Assembly: GCA_030427705.1 (NCBI GenBank)
Contig: JAUIBR010000026.1
Coordinates: 31,685 to 95,684 of the forward strand
From: a bacterium
Lineage (GTDB): Bacteria; Myxococcota_A; Bradymonadia; Bradymonadales; Bradymonadaceae
Length of the DNA stretch: 64,000 bases
Direction: 5' to 3'
The position numbers and the translations under genes were made by a program. This document shows positions 45,590 to 55,004 of this stretch, in pieces (the first letter of the stretch is position 1; every line of letters begins with the position of its first letter). The notes under the pieces were generated by a model, which worked only from the letters and a program-made list of their open reading frames with translations, made no database searches and was not told the DNA's origin.

Positions 45590-47412
45590 GCCTTTGACTT
45601 CCACAGATTCCAATAGGACTTCAGCATCTTGCCCGCGATGAACCCCGGCGTGACTTTGTCTGGAGGCGTCAACTCGCCTGATTTCCAGCGCTGTAGCGCG
45701 ATTCGTCGGCGGAGTTTTCCCGACGACGTACGCGGCAGAGTGCCGGGTTCCAAGAGCGCGATGAAGTCGACTGTCAGCCCTGTCGCAGCGCGCACGGCGT
45801 CGATGCACTTCTGTGCCATCCCTTCGTGTTTGTCTCTGTATTCCGCGAACACGAGCAAGTTTTCACCGTCCGAATCCAGGTCTGAAACTGCGATGACGCA
45901 GCCCTCCCGAATCCCGTCCAGCGCGCTGACCGCCTCTTCGACGTCCTGCGGCGAGTGGTTGCGGCCGGCGACGATGAGGACGTCTTTGGCGCGGCCGCAG
46001 ATGTAGAGCTGGTTGTTTAAGATGAAGCCGAGATCGCCGGTTTCTAGCCACGCGGTTCTTGGTTCTTGGTCTTTGGTTCTTGGTTCTTGGTCTTTCGTTC
46101 TTGGTTCTTGGTGGGTTGGGGCGTTCCAGTAGCCTTTCATTATCGACGGGCCTTGGCCCCAGATCATGCCTACTTGGGCTTCGGGGAGGACTTGGTTTTG
46201 GTCGTCGCGGACTTCGATGGTGTAGCCGGCAAGGGGGTGGCCGACGCTTGTGAGCTCGATCCCGACGGTTGCGGGGACGGCTTGGCCTTTTGCTAGCGCG
46301 TCGCGGTCGAAGGTTTGGGTCGTGAATTCGTTGGCAAACGAAAGTGCCAGCGAGGCTTCGGACATGCCGTAGACCGGCAAAAGGGACGACTCGCGGAATC
46401 CGTAGTCTTTGAAGCGGTCGTAGAAGTCGCGCATCGTCTGCGCGCTGATGGGTTCGGCGCCGTTCATGGCGACGGCCCAAAAACTCAGGTCTACGCCTTC
46501 GAGCTCTTCACCGCTGATATGCGTGATGCAGCGGGCGTATGCGAAGTTGGGTGCGGTCGTGACGGTCGCTCGGTACTTGGACATCGCACGAATCCAAAGC
46601 GCCGGCTTCGCCAGGAAGAGCTCCGGCGGGATCAGCGTCAGGTCGCGCTGGCATCGGATGCACGTCAACATGCAGCCGATGAGCCCCATGTCGTGATAGA
46701 GCGGCAGCCACCCCACGCATCCACCTCCCGTCAGGTAAGCTTCTTCCGGTATCTCGTGGCAGATTGCCTCGATGTTTGCGATGACCTGAGCGTGCGTCAG
46801 CATCACCGGCGCCGGGTCGCGCGTTGAACCCGATGAGAACTGGATGAACGCCACGTCGTCTGCATTGGGTTCTGCAAGGTCGTGGTTCGCACGCGACGTG
46901 CGAAGTTCGTCGACGGTTGTGACGACCTCGATGCCTGCCTGATTGACTACTTCGCCCAACAGCTTGCGGCAGCGCGAATCGGTCACCAATTTGGTTGCCC
47001 GAATCGACTTCAACATCCGCACGGTCTTGGCAACGTACTCGTCGAGTCGACCTAGCCGTACAGGCGGATAGAGCGCGGTCGGGATGGTGTCGGCCATCTG
47101 CGCGCCAAAGAAGATCTCGAGGAACTCGTGACAGGTCGGCAAGATGACGGCGATGCGCTCACCCTTCGCAACGCCGAGGCTCAACAGCCCGTTGGCCACG
47201 CGTTCGGACGCTTTGATGAGGTCGTTGCGAGATCGACAGTTTTCGCGCTCGTGGCGGTCCAGCAGACGAATCCCGGTGGGCACGTCGTCTGCGGAGGCGC
47301 GAAGCATAGCTGTCAGAGTGGTCTGAGCGGGCGGAATGTGTGAGATGACACGGGGACTTGTAGCGTTGGAAACCGAAGCGAAGTGGTTGTTGTGGATTGC
47401 GCTAGTCTTCAC
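45586..47412 (-). CDS. Fatty-acyl-AMP ligase (FAAL)
   Basis: 608 residues from GTG. ANL-superfamily P-loop IQFSSGSTRDPAPVMLTHAQ, PVYGMSEASLALSF, YWNAP, TGDLGF and the C-terminal GRNHSPQDVE, plus final catalytic Lys in TSSGKLRR. The motif set is that of FAALs, which make acyl-adenylates and pass acyl chains to ACP rather than CoA. Between YWNAP and WLETGDLGF lies EPRTKDQ repeated three times, encoded by CCAAGAACC-type DNA repeats that also occur between genes. Likely loads the adjacent ACP with a starter chain. Confidence 0.9.
   Translation of the reverse strand: MKTSAIHNNHFASVSNATSPRVISHIPPAQTTLTAMLRASADDVPTGIRLLDRHERENCRSRNDLIKASERVANGLLSLGVAKGERIAVILPTCHEFLEIFFGAQMADTIPTALYPPVRLGRLDEYVAKTVRMLKSIRATKLVTDSRCRKLLGEVVNQAGIEVVTTVDELRTSRANHDLAEPNADDVAFIQFSSGSTRDPAPVMLTHAQVIANIEAICHEIPEEAYLTGGGCVGWLPLYHDMGLIGCMLTCIRCQRDLTLIPPELFLAKPALWIRAMSKYRATVTTAPNFAYARCITHISGEELEGVDLSFWAVAMNGAEPISAQTMRDFYDRFKDYGFRESSLLPVYGMSEASLALSFANEFTTQTFDRDALAKGQAVPATVGIELTSVGHPLAGYTIEVRDDQNQVLPEAQVGMIWGQGPSIMKGYWNAPTHQEPRTKDQEPRTKDQEPRTAWLETGDLGFILNNQLYICGRAKDVLIVAGRNHSPQDVEEAVSALDGIREGCVIAVSDLDSDGENLLVFAEYRDKHEGMAQKCIDAVRAATGLTVDFIALLEPGTLPRTSSGKLRRRIALQRWKSGELTPPDKVTPGFIAGKMLKSYWNLWKSKA
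46055..46120. repeat. CCAAGAACC repeats inside the FAAL gene
   Basis: On the plus strand TTGGTTCTTGG-type units repeat about six times (GGTTCTTGGTCTTTGGTTCT). Read leftwards they encode EPRTKDQ repeats in a loop of the enzyme. The same units occur between genes at 10918-10948 and 48315-48357. Confidence 0.8.
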
Positions 47413-47536
47413 AGAGATTCACCGAAGTTTGTGAGGGTCCACAGAGGGCGGGTTATCGGTAATTGACCCAAAGAAAATCTGAGTGAATCTGCGGGTAATC
47501 CGAGCCAATCTGTGCCCCTTCGGAACCCAATCTGCA
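47413..47536. other. Short gap with ATCTG repeats between ligase and ACP genes
   Basis: AATCTG recurs four times (AAAATCTGAGTG, GAATCTGCGGG, CAATCTGTGCC, CAATCTGCATC) with GTCCACAGAG nearby. Same family as the repeats at 28008-28125. Confidence 0.5.
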
Positions 47537-47767
47537 TCACGCCACCTTCGTCTCAATCAATTCAACCAAATCCGCGATCGTCTCGATCTTCTCTTCGTCT
47601 TCCGGCTCAATGATGATCTTGAACCGGTCTTCAATAGCGACAACAAGTGTCATTAATTGCAGGCTGTCCAATTGCTCGACGATCGGGCCTTCCGGGAGCG
47701 GCCCGTCGTACTTGACCTTGTCTTTGGCGACCTCTTCGATCGCTTTGTATATTTGGTCCCGAGTCAT
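47537..47767 (-). CDS. Acyl carrier protein
   Basis: 76 residues. ATG overlaps the stop of the upstream methyltransferase gene as ATGA; the longer open frame upstream is that gene in another frame. Acidic four-helix ACP with the phosphopantetheine site LDSLQLMTL (Ser35) and the C-terminal ETIADLVELIE. A stand-alone carrier within the operon, probably charged by the FAAL and supplying the starter to the type III PKS. Confidence 0.92.
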   Translation of the reverse strand: MTRDQIYKAIEEVAKDKVKYDGPLPEGPIVEQLDSLQLMTLVVAIEDRFKIIIEPEDEEKIETIADLVELIETKVA

Positions 47768-48297
47768 GCTGCTTCCTGTTCCGCTGCCCAGTCGAGTGCT
47801 TTGTCTTCGCACCGAATTCGAACAAACAACAGGCCCGCATTCAACACCGTAAACACACTCGCCGTCAGCCATGCATTGTGAATCATTGGGAGGGCAATGC
47901 CTTCCAGCACGACCGCGACGTAATTGGGATGCGGAAAGTACTTGAACGGTCCACCTTGGATCCTGTCGAGCCCCGGCACGACGATAACACGCGTGTTCCA
48001 CCGATGGCCCAGCGTGGTGATAACCCACCAGCGAAGGCCCTGACAGAGCAGTGCGACCGCCAGGAAGACTGCGCCTAAGACCGGATTGAACTCACGCTCG
48101 AGCAACCACGGTTCGGCGACGCAACCCACCAGGAAAGCCGTGTGCAGCACCACCATGAACGGAAAGTGGCCAAACCCAAACTCCTTGCCGCCACGCTCGA
48201 TTGCCCATGCAGCATTGCGCTTCGACACGACGAGCTCCGCGAGCCGCTCCAGTGCTGTTAGTCCCAAGATGGCGGTGTATACGTAAAGACTCACCAC
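47764..48297 (-). CDS. Isoprenylcysteine carboxyl methyltransferase-like membrane methyltransferase
   Basis: 177 residues from a GTG at 48297 (a second GTG follows); a longer frame upstream reads through a CCAAGAACC repeat and the end of the PKS gene. Four to five membrane helices and the ICMT-family signature LGHRWNTRVIVVPG, then GPFKYFPHPNYVAVVLEG. Relatives next to type III PKS genes (BpsB in Bacillus, SrsB in Streptomyces) methylate alkylpyrones or alkylresorcinols. The same role is likely here. Confidence 0.85.
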   Translation of the reverse strand: MVSLYVYTAILGLTALERLAELVVSKRNAAWAIERGGKEFGFGHFPFMVVLHTAFLVGCVAEPWLLEREFNPVLGAVFLAVALLCQGLRWWVITTLGHRWNTRVIVVPGLDRIQGGPFKYFPHPNYVAVVLEGIALPMIHNAWLTASVFTVLNAGLLFVRIRCEDKALDWAAEQEAA

Positions 48298-48353
48298 TGA
48301 ATATCCGCGTTTGCCATCAAACGAACCAAGAACCGAAAACCAAGAACCAAGAA

Positions 48354-49457
48354 CTAGTAGCGGAGTAGGACCGTTTCCGCGCAGAAACCGGGGCCCATCG
48401 CCATCAATAACCCGTACTCGCCTTCGGCCGGTTTTGGGGTCTGGTGGTAGACCCAAAGTACCGATGAGCTAGACAAGTTGCCGATCTCACGCAGTGAACG
48501 CCAGGTGATGGCGAGGTCGTCTTCGTCCAGATCTAGCGCCTCTTGCATCGCGGTCAAGACCGCCGGACCGCCTGGATGACATACCCATGTGTTGATGTCG
48601 TCCAAGGCCAGTTCGTGGTCGCCCAGGAATGTATCCACATCGGGGCGTAGATATTCTCTGACAATTTCTGGCAGTTTTGCGGAGAGCACAACTTTGAAGC
48701 CGGTCGAGCGGATATCCCAACCCATCACCCATTCCGTATCGGGGTAGAACGTGCTGCGATTATCGATGAGCTTTGGTCCATCGAAGTCGCCGGCCTGCGC
48801 GCCAGCGGCGACGATGGCGGCTGCGCCATCTCCAAACAAACCGCTGGCGATGAAGTTCACAACTGACAGGTCTTCGCGCTGCAGCGTAAGCGAACAAAGC
48901 TCAACACTGACTAATGCCGCCTTGTGGGTCGGGTAGGCCCGCAGGTAGTCGGCCATGCGCGCCATGCCAGCCGCGCCTGCCACGCAGCCCAATCCGAACA
49001 ACGGCGTTCGCCGGATATCTCGACGCAACCCCATGCGATTGACCAAGCGGGCGTCAATCGTTGGGACAGCGAGCCCGGTAACGGTGGTGAAGAAGATGGC
49101 GTCGAGCTGATCAGGTGTGAGCCCCGCGGCATCCAACGCATTCTGTAGCGCTTCTTCGGCGAGGTCGGTTCCAACTTCGATGAAGGCGTCGTTGCTATCC
49201 CCGAAATCGTTGAGGTCGTGATAGCGCTCGATGGGCAAGGCCAGATGCCGTCCATCGACTTGCACCGCTTCGAACATGCGACGAAGGCGGGCCGTGTTGT
49301 GGTGCTGCTTCGACCACAACTTCTCGAGCTCATCAACCAGCTCTTCCTGGTTGTAATAGTGTTTGGGCAGGGCCACACCGCTCCCCGCAATCTGCGGGCT
49401 GCTCGCGCCGGTAATGGCGGCGAGCGGGCTGTTGCTTGATGTGCGCGGAGTGTTCAT
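48354..49457 (-). CDS. Type III polyketide synthase
   Basis: 367 residues; AGGG 6 bases before the ATG. Thiolase-fold chalcone-synthase family with triad Cys158 (FGLGCVAGAAG), His294 (WVCHPGGPAV) and Asn327 (EIGNLSSSSVLW), and the C-terminal MGPGFCAETVLL. Bacterial members extend long fatty-acyl starters with malonyl-CoA to make alkylpyrones or alkylresorcinols. First gene of the five-gene leftward cluster. Confidence 0.95.
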   Translation of the reverse strand: MNTPRTSSNSPLAAITGASSPQIAGSGVALPKHYYNQEELVDELEKLWSKQHHNTARLRRMFEAVQVDGRHLALPIERYHDLNDFGDSNDAFIEVGTDLAEEALQNALDAAGLTPDQLDAIFFTTVTGLAVPTIDARLVNRMGLRRDIRRTPLFGLGCVAGAAGMARMADYLRAYPTHKAALVSVELCSLTLQREDLSVVNFIASGLFGDGAAAIVAAGAQAGDFDGPKLIDNRSTFYPDTEWVMGWDIRSTGFKVVLSAKLPEIVREYLRPDVDTFLGDHELALDDINTWVCHPGGPAVLTAMQEALDLDEDDLAITWRSLREIGNLSSSSVLWVYHQTPKPAEGEYGLLMAMGPGFCAETVLLRY

Positions 49458-49651
49458 TGGCGTCCCTGGGTTCCCTCACCTGTCTGATGTTGGATCCGGC
49501 TCAGTAGGTTCGCAGAATTCTCATTGCCGCGCATTAGACAACGTCGCTGGATTCCTGTAGAAGCCCCCCACATCCAAAGGTGTCGCTTGAGATTTGCTCG
49601 CGAACCTTCCTTCCTCCTTGGCGCACAGCGCACTCAAAACAAATAGGAAGC

Positions 49652-51154
49652 ATGATTTTTGGCCCGGTCAATGGATGTGGCCGGACAGGTATTTTTGTGA
49701 ATGTAGAGAAACTATCGAATTTTTCGGACTTTGAAGAACTGGACCTTTTGGACGACATCCTCGACGCGCTAGACGACGCCGGGTACGAGGAGCCGACCCC
49801 AATCCAACAACAAGCAATTCCACCGCTGCTCGAAGGACGTGACGTCCTTGGAATCGCGCAGACGGGGACTGGAAAGACCGCAGCGTTCTCGCTGCCCGTC
49901 CTGCAGCACATTGCAGAGACAGAAACTGGCAAAGGCAAGCGACGCATCCGCGCGCTCATCGTCACGCCAACCCGTGAGCTCGCCGCACAGATTGGCGAGA
50001 GCATGAAGGGGTACGGAAAGTACCTCAACGTTAAGCACACCGTTATTTTTGGTGGTGTTAAGCAGGGCCGACAGGTCGACGCGCTTCGACGCGGCGTCGA
50101 TATTCTGATCGCGACCCCTGGTCGTCTGTTGGACCTCGAGAATCAAGGTCACTTGAGCCTGTCCGATGTGGACTTCTTCGTCTTGGACGAGGCCGACCGT
50201 ATGTTGGACATGGGCTTCATCAACGACATCAAGAAGCTGTTGAAGCTTCTGCCGAAGCAGAAGCAAAACCTGCTCTTCTCGGCGACGATGCCGGAGTCGA
50301 TTGAAGACCTCGCCGGTAGCTTTCTTAGCAAGCCGGTCAAGGTCGAGATTGCCCCTGAAGAGCCGACGGTTGAGGCCATCGAACAGAAGGTCATGTTCAC
50401 GTCGAAGGCGGATAAGAAGCGGCTGCTTCCATGGATCGTGGATGAGTACGACATGGAGCGCGCAATCGTATTCACGCGCACGAAGCATGGTGCGAACCGA
50501 TTGGTCAAAGAGCTCAGCAAGAAGGGCGTCAATGCGGCAGCCATCCACGGCAACAAGTCGCAGAACTCCCGAACCCGAGCGCTGCAGAACTTCAAGGACG
50601 GCGAGATTCGCCTGCTTGTTGCGACGGACATCGCGTCACGCGGCATCGATATCGACGAGCTAGATTTTGTGGTGAACTACGACCTTCCGAACGAGGAAGA
50701 ATCCTACGTTCACCGCATCGGCCGTACCGGTCGTGCAGGTCGTGACGGCATCGCGATCTCGTTCTGTGAGAAGGAAGAAGGTGCCTACCTTCGTGATATC
50801 GAACGTCTGATTGGCTTCGAGATCGAGGTCGACGAAGATCATCCGTATCACGACGCCAGCGCCATTCCGTCCGAGCACGACAGCAAGGCGAAGAAGAAGA
50901 AACGCGACCGGCAGAAGCGCAAAGCGGAAGCCAACGGCGATTCTGGCCAGTCGAACAACCAGCGCCAGAACAATAATGGCAATGGCAAAAGCGACAACAA
51001 CGGTGGTTCGAAACGCCGCCGCCGTCGTGGTGGACGTGGTCGTGGTTCGAACAAATCGAACAAATCGAACTCCAACTCGAACTCGAATTCGAATAGTTCG
51101 TCGGGCAACAAGCCGAAGCGGAAGCGTTCGAATCCACCGCTTACCAAACGCTAG
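49652..51154 (+). CDS. DEAD-box RNA helicase, RhlE-like
   Basis: About 500 residues. Starts possible at ATG 49652 (AGGA just upstream), GTG 49697, or GTG 49580; the first is taken. Motifs: Q-motif [21 protein letters not shown], Ia PTRELAAQ, Ib [54 protein letters not shown]. The last 80 residues are basic and low-complexity ([12 protein letters not shown] and SNSNSNSN), an RNA-binding tail. Such helicases aid ribosome assembly and RNA decay, often in the cold. Upstream is a long leader of about 190 bases. Confidence 0.93.
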   Translation: MIFGPVNGCGRTGIFVNVEKLSNFSDFEELDLLDDILDALDDAGYEEPTPIQQQAIPPLLEGRDVLGIAQTGTGKTAAFSLPVLQHIAETETGKGKRRIRALIVTPTRELAAQIGESMKGYGKYLNVKHTVIFGGVKQGRQVDALRRGVDILIATPGRLLDLENQGHLSLSDVDFFVLDEADRMLDMGFINDIKKLLKLLPKQKQNLLFSATMPESIEDLAGSFLSKPVKVEIAPEEPTVEAIEQKVMFTSKADKKRLLPWIVDEYDMERAIVFTRTKHGANRLVKELSKKGVNAAAIHGNKSQNSRTRALQNFKDGEIRLLVATDIASRGIDIDELDFVVNYDLPNEEESYVHRIGRTGRAGRDGIAISFCEKEEGAYLRDIERLIGFEIEVDEDHPYHDASAIPSEHDSKAKKKKRDRQKRKAEANGDSGQSNNQRQNNNGNGKSDNNGGSKRRRRRGGRGRGSNKSNKSNSNSNSNSNSSSGNKPKRKRSNPPLTKR

Positions 51155-51302
51155 ATATCACTGCTCCGCGCTCGCTGCGGTTGCGCGGGCTGCCATGCGC
51201 CTGGCTGCTCGCGCGCTCGTCAGCTGGCACGAAGTAGCCCGCGTGCAACGGCAAGCCATTGTGCTACTATGTCCCTGCGGTCACCTAGCCACTGGGAAAT
51301 CA

Positions 51303-52286
51303 ATGAAGAAGCATATCCTCGCCTTCTGTGCAGCGCTTATTGTGCCTGCCACAGCGAACGCCAACCAAACTACCGAGATTCAGGGGCACCTGGAGTCCGT
51401 CGAATCGCACCTTCGTGCGACTGACGTCAGCCACTGGCCAGAAGCCAAGCAGCAGGCCCGTCAGCAGACGCTGGACTACCTGACTGAGTACCGGCTTGCC
51501 GGCCAGTTCCCTGAGAACGTGGATTTCCAGAAAGACCGTGTTCCGTATTTCTTCGACAATCGTGGAACGGCTTGTGCGGTCGCGCACTTGATGGTCGAGA
51601 CGGGGTTCGAGGCGGAAGCACGCGCCATTTCTGGTCGGGAAAACAACGCTTGGGTCATGGAGATGGCCTCACCGGAGGTTGGTCCGTGGCTGGAAGCGGC
51701 CGGTCTGACTGCGGAAGAGGCATCATGGATTCAGCCGACATACGGATTCTGCGACATGATCGAAGCACAACTCGAGACTGTGCCCGAAACCGCGAACTGC
51801 GGGGACGTCGTGCAGTTCTCGGCTGTCATGGTTCCTGAGGAAATGTGTGGTGCCAACTACTTCTGGCAAGAGCTCGCTGACGAGCAAACCGTTGAGTTCC
51901 TTGAAGGTCCGTCAGGGCGCGTCGTCGACGTGGCGTTCCCGGAAAAGACCTTGGATGGTCAGGTCTTCGAGTTTGCGCTCAATATCTCGAACCAGGGATT
52001 CAGCGATGTCGAGGAGTTCAGTGTGTTGGTTGAATGTGCAGGCGAGCCGCCGGTCAACAATCAGCCCGGCAATAACGTCAACAACACCAACAATAGCAAC
52101 AACTTCCCGACGAATAACGCCAACAACGAGAACAACGTGCCGGGCAATAATGTGAACCCACCAGGTCCAGGCGATGGTGACGGCACGAAAGGTGACCCAT
52201 CGACGTGCTCGGCTGTTGGTTCGACCGGGTCCTGGCTTCCTTTGTTGATTCTAGGCTTGTTGGGCATTCGGCGCCGTCGCAGCTAG
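51303..52286 (+). CDS. Secreted protein with MYXO-CTERM-like tail
   Basis: 327 residues from the ATG preceded by GGGA; a longer frame upstream overlaps the helicase and is spurious. Signal peptide to ANA. N-terminal helical domain with the conserved-looking DNRGTACAVAHLMVETG and GLTAEEASWIQPTYG. Then an Ig-like beta domain, an Asn-rich NNxNN spacer (~255-290), and a C-terminal Gly-Ser-hydrophobic segment followed by RRRRS, matching GlyGly/MYXO-CTERM sorting tails. Domain function unknown. 4-base convergent overlap with the M23 gene. Confidence 0.8.
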   Translation: MKKHILAFCAALIVPATANANQTTEIQGHLESVESHLRATDVSHWPEAKQQARQQTLDYLTEYRLAGQFPENVDFQKDRVPYFFDNRGTACAVAHLMVETGFEAEARAISGRENNAWVMEMASPEVGPWLEAAGLTAEEASWIQPTYGFCDMIEAQLETVPETANCGDVVQFSAVMVPEEMCGANYFWQELADEQTVEFLEGPSGRVVDVAFPEKTLDGQVFEFALNISNQGFSDVEEFSVLVECAGEPPVNNQPGNNVNNTNNSNNFPTNNANNENNVPGNNVNPPGPGDGDGTKGDPSTCSAVGSTGSWLPLLILGLLGIRRRRS

Positions 52287-54136
52287 CGTTTTCTTCTACG
52301 CAGCCAAATCAGCGCGAACAGCATTAGCGCGCTCGTGAGTCCGCCGGGATTTGATGACGCAACCGAACAACCTTCGTCAATCTGAAGCATTTCCACGTCG
52401 TCATCTGGCTGCCCATCACCATCCAAGTCCGGGTTCTGGAAGCCTGTATTCTGGCAGATGACCACGTCGTCGATGCATGCGTTTGCATCATCGTCGCATG
52501 CGTCGCCAACGCCATCGCCATCGCTGTCGTTTTGCTCGAAGTCCTCGACATCCGGGCAGAGGTCGATGGCGTTTAGGACACCATCATTGTCGTTATCGTC
52601 ATCACAGACATCACCAAGGCCATCGCCGTCTTGGTCGAATTGGTCTGGGTTTGCGAGCTCGGGACAGTTGTCGATTGGGTCCGAGACGCCGTCGGCGTCC
52701 GTATCTGAATCACAAGCATCGCCCAGCCCATCGCCATCTTCGTCAGCCTGGTCAGGGTTTGCGACCTCGACGCAATTATCCATATCGTCTGCCAGCCCGT
52801 CGCCATCGACATCGGCCTGAATGTCAGGAATTCCATCGCCGTCCATGTCGTCGCACGCATCGCCAATACCGTTAGCGTCGATATCTGACTGGTCGTTGTT
52901 TGCGACTGTGGGACAGTTGTCGATGTCGTCCTGAATGCCATCGCCGTCATTATCGTTGTTGCATGCGTTCCCGACGCCATCGCTATCCGAGTCAAGCTGG
53001 TCAGGGTTTGGCGTCAACCGGCAGTTATCAGCGGCATCGGCGACCCCGTCGTTATCGTCGTCGTCATCGCATTCGCTGCCCAGGCCGTCGCCGTCCTCGT
53101 CCAATTGCGATGGATTGGCGTTGTTCGGGCAGTTGTCACACTTGTTTCCGATGCCATCCGCGTCTGCGTCGGCTTGTCCGCCGTTTGCGACGTCTCGGCA
53201 GTTGTCACAACGATTTCCAATGCCGTCTCCATCTGCGTCGGCTTGACCGTCGTTGAATACCGTTGGGCAGTTGTCGCAGAGGTTGCCGACGCCATCGCCG
53301 TCTCCATCAGATTGACCGGCATTTTTGACATCGCGGCAGTTATCGCACTTGTTGCCGACTCCATCGTTGTCGGCGTCTGCCTGACCATCATTAGCGACGC
53401 TCACGCAGTTGTCGCAGGCATTGCCGACGCCGTCGTTGTCGCCGTCGCTCTGGCCGCCGTTCTTGGTGTCTGGGCAGTTGTCGTTTTTGTCCTGAACGCC
53501 ATCACCATCGGAATCGACTGTTTGGCAACCCGTTCCAGGGACCGCCTTGTAAGCGCCTTGATTTGTCCACAGGCTATTGTTTCGTCCGCATTGTCCTTTG
53601 TGGACTTTGCGCGTGTCTTGAATCCACCAATACCCGTTGCCGGCTGGGCGAGAGCCGTAATGCAGGTGAGGGCCCGAGCTGCCGCCGGACGAAGCGGATT
53701 GGCCGAGCACATCGCCGCATTTGACACGGGCGCCTTGTGCGAATCGGAACGAATTACGCTTCATATGCGCGTAGATCGTCTTCGACCCGTCCGAGTGGGT
53801 GATTTCGATGTAGTTTCCACCGCCTCCGCCGCACGTGTTGCCGCTGCCGCCTGTGTTGGCGCAGCCGTTCAGTCTGTCGGTGACTCGTCCGCCTGCTGAG
53901 GCAACGACATTGCGGCCGATCGGCATCGCGTAGTCTGTTCCGGAGTGGCCATCATACGACCACCCCGAGCATCGGTAGTCTTTTGATGGACCGTTCTTGG
54001 CATTGTCGGCGTCCCGGTAGGCCGAGATGTACGCGCCACCTTGGAATGGTCGGCGGTGTTTGACCGTCTGCGAAAACGCGATCGCAGGTGGGACGAGCAT
54101 CGCGAACGTGATGAAAGCGAAGATAAGCCGTTTCAT
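52283..54136 (-). CDS. Secreted M23 endopeptidase with thrombospondin type-3 repeats and MYXO-CTERM-like tail
   Basis: 617 residues. Signal peptide; M23/LytM domain 35-180 with zinc ligands in GHSGTDYAMP and GPHLHYG, acting on peptidoglycan cross-links or Gly-rich peptides. From ~205 to 575 there are about fourteen calcium-binding TSP3 repeats of the form DGDGVGNACDNC. The C-terminus has a Cys-containing hydrophobic segment followed by RRRKR, a sorting-tail pattern. In predatory bacteria such enzymes could attack prey walls (inference). ATGA overlap with the upstream lipoprotein gene. Confidence 0.92.
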   Translation of the reverse strand: MKRLIFAFITFAMLVPPAIAFSQTVKHRRPFQGGAYISAYRDADNAKNGPSKDYRCSGWSYDGHSGTDYAMPIGRNVVASAGGRVTDRLNGCANTGGSGNTCGGGGGNYIEITHSDGSKTIYAHMKRNSFRFAQGARVKCGDVLGQSASSGGSSGPHLHYGSRPAGNGYWWIQDTRKVHKGQCGRNNSLWTNQGAYKAVPGTGCQTVDSDGDGVQDKNDNCPDTKNGGQSDGDNDGVGNACDNCVSVANDGQADADNDGVGNKCDNCRDVKNAGQSDGDGDGVGNLCDNCPTVFNDGQADADGDGIGNRCDNCRDVANGGQADADADGIGNKCDNCPNNANPSQLDEDGDGLGSECDDDDDNDGVADAADNCRLTPNPDQLDSDSDGVGNACNNDNDGDGIQDDIDNCPTVANNDQSDIDANGIGDACDDMDGDGIPDIQADVDGDGLADDMDNCVEVANPDQADEDGDGLGDACDSDTDADGVSDPIDNCPELANPDQFDQDGDGLGDVCDDDNDNDGVLNAIDLCPDVEDFEQNDSDGDGVGDACDDDANACIDDVVICQNTGFQNPDLDGDGQPDDDVEMLQIDEGCSVASSNPGGLTSALMLFALIWLRRRKR

Positions 54137-54927
54137 TGTGCCACCTCCTTCAGCTGCGTTCGCACCCCTTCCTCTTCAATCCATGGTCCGCCGTCCCAAT
54201 CGGGAAGCAGGTGGGCGTCCGGGTAGTCCGCGACGATCTCACCTTCGGAAAGGCTCAGAACCGCGACCCCCATCTCGTCTTCAAACACCAGCGTGTCCCC
54301 TCGCCATTGCGGGGCAACGGGCGCGGTTGGGAAACGTCCATCCCAGGCAACCTCGAAGAGTTGTCCGTCTGGCGTTCGATGCAGCAGCTGCGGTCGTCCC
54401 TCGACGTTCGCCACGAAAATAACCGACTCCCCGTCTTCGGATAGCGCGGGTGACCAGCCTTTGACCTCTGGGGTGAGCGATTCAGCTTCGCCGGTCGTTG
54501 AGGCCCAATGCAGCGTCATGTCCGGAATCCCGCCCTTCATGTAAGCGACCTTGCCTGCGCGAACGCTCAGCGGTCCATGTACCGGGTAATCGATTTTGCG
54601 GGATGTCTTGCCGTCGTGAAAACTCAGGACGTTGGTGGCGTCCAACACGAACGCGCCACCATCGGTGAACTTGACGTCCAACACGCGTGTTCGTGGCTCA
54701 ACACCAAGTCGAGCGAGCCCATCAGAGATGGTCAGAACACGCGGAGCATCGGTGTTCGCCGGCACAGGCTCCAAGAACCCGCGCACCATCTTCTGGTCGC
54801 TAATCTTGTGAATCAGCACTTCGGGCGACTCCAAGGCTTGTGACCTTGTCGCCGTCGAGGACGAGTTACCTGGCGCTTCGCACGCTGCTAACAGCAGACA
54901 GGCCGAGAGTAGATATAGGTATTTCAT
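54133..54927 (-). CDS. Lipoprotein with TolB/WD-like beta-propeller
   Basis: 264 residues from the second ATG, giving a clean lipoprotein signal (MKYLYLLSACLLLAAC). Repeated beta units such as LSFHDGKTSRKIDY, ALSEDGESVIFVANVEGRPQ and DTLVFEDEMGVAVLSLSEGE resemble TolB/PD40 propeller blades. Translationally coupled to the M23 endopeptidase gene, so it may hold or regulate that enzyme at the envelope (inference). Confidence 0.75.
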   Translation of the reverse strand: MKYLYLLSACLLLAACEAPGNSSSTATRSQALESPEVLIHKISDQKMVRGFLEPVPANTDAPRVLTISDGLARLGVEPRTRVLDVKFTDGGAFVLDATNVLSFHDGKTSRKIDYPVHGPLSVRAGKVAYMKGGIPDMTLHWASTTGEAESLTPEVKGWSPALSEDGESVIFVANVEGRPQLLHRTPDGQLFEVAWDGRFPTAPVAPQWRGDTLVFEDEMGVAVLSLSEGEIVADYPDAHLLPDWDGGPWIEEEGVRTQLKEVAQ

Positions 54928-54934
54928 GTGGTGG

Positions 54935-54962
54935 CTCACGTGAGTCTACGATCTCAACGTAG
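54935..54962. promoter_or_regulatory. Palindrome CTCACGTGAG and dyad CTACG-N7-CGTAG
   Basis: A perfect 10-base palindrome 7 bases from the start codon of the leftward lipoprotein gene, next to a 5-base-arm dyad at about 54946-54962. Candidate operator overlapping the ribosome-site position; no other Shine-Dalgarno is evident. Confidence 0.35.
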
Positions 54963-55004
54963 CGACTGTCCGGGATTTGTCTGCCTGACGCGATCTGACA
55001 TTGG

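Noticed and set aside
45590..45808. N-terminal extension of the FAD oxidoreductase
   Set aside because: Lies inside the ligase C-terminal coding region; the Rossmann motif begins right after the ATG at 45589.
51229..51246. CTGGCACGAAGTAGCCCGC as a sigma-54 promoter upstream of the gene at 51303
   Set aside because: The GG to GC distance is one base too short and no TTGC is present; sigma-54 promoters do not tolerate that spacing change.
50811..51302. N-terminal extension of the secreted protein at 51303
   Set aside because: It overlaps the helicase coding region in another frame; the signal peptide begins at 51303.
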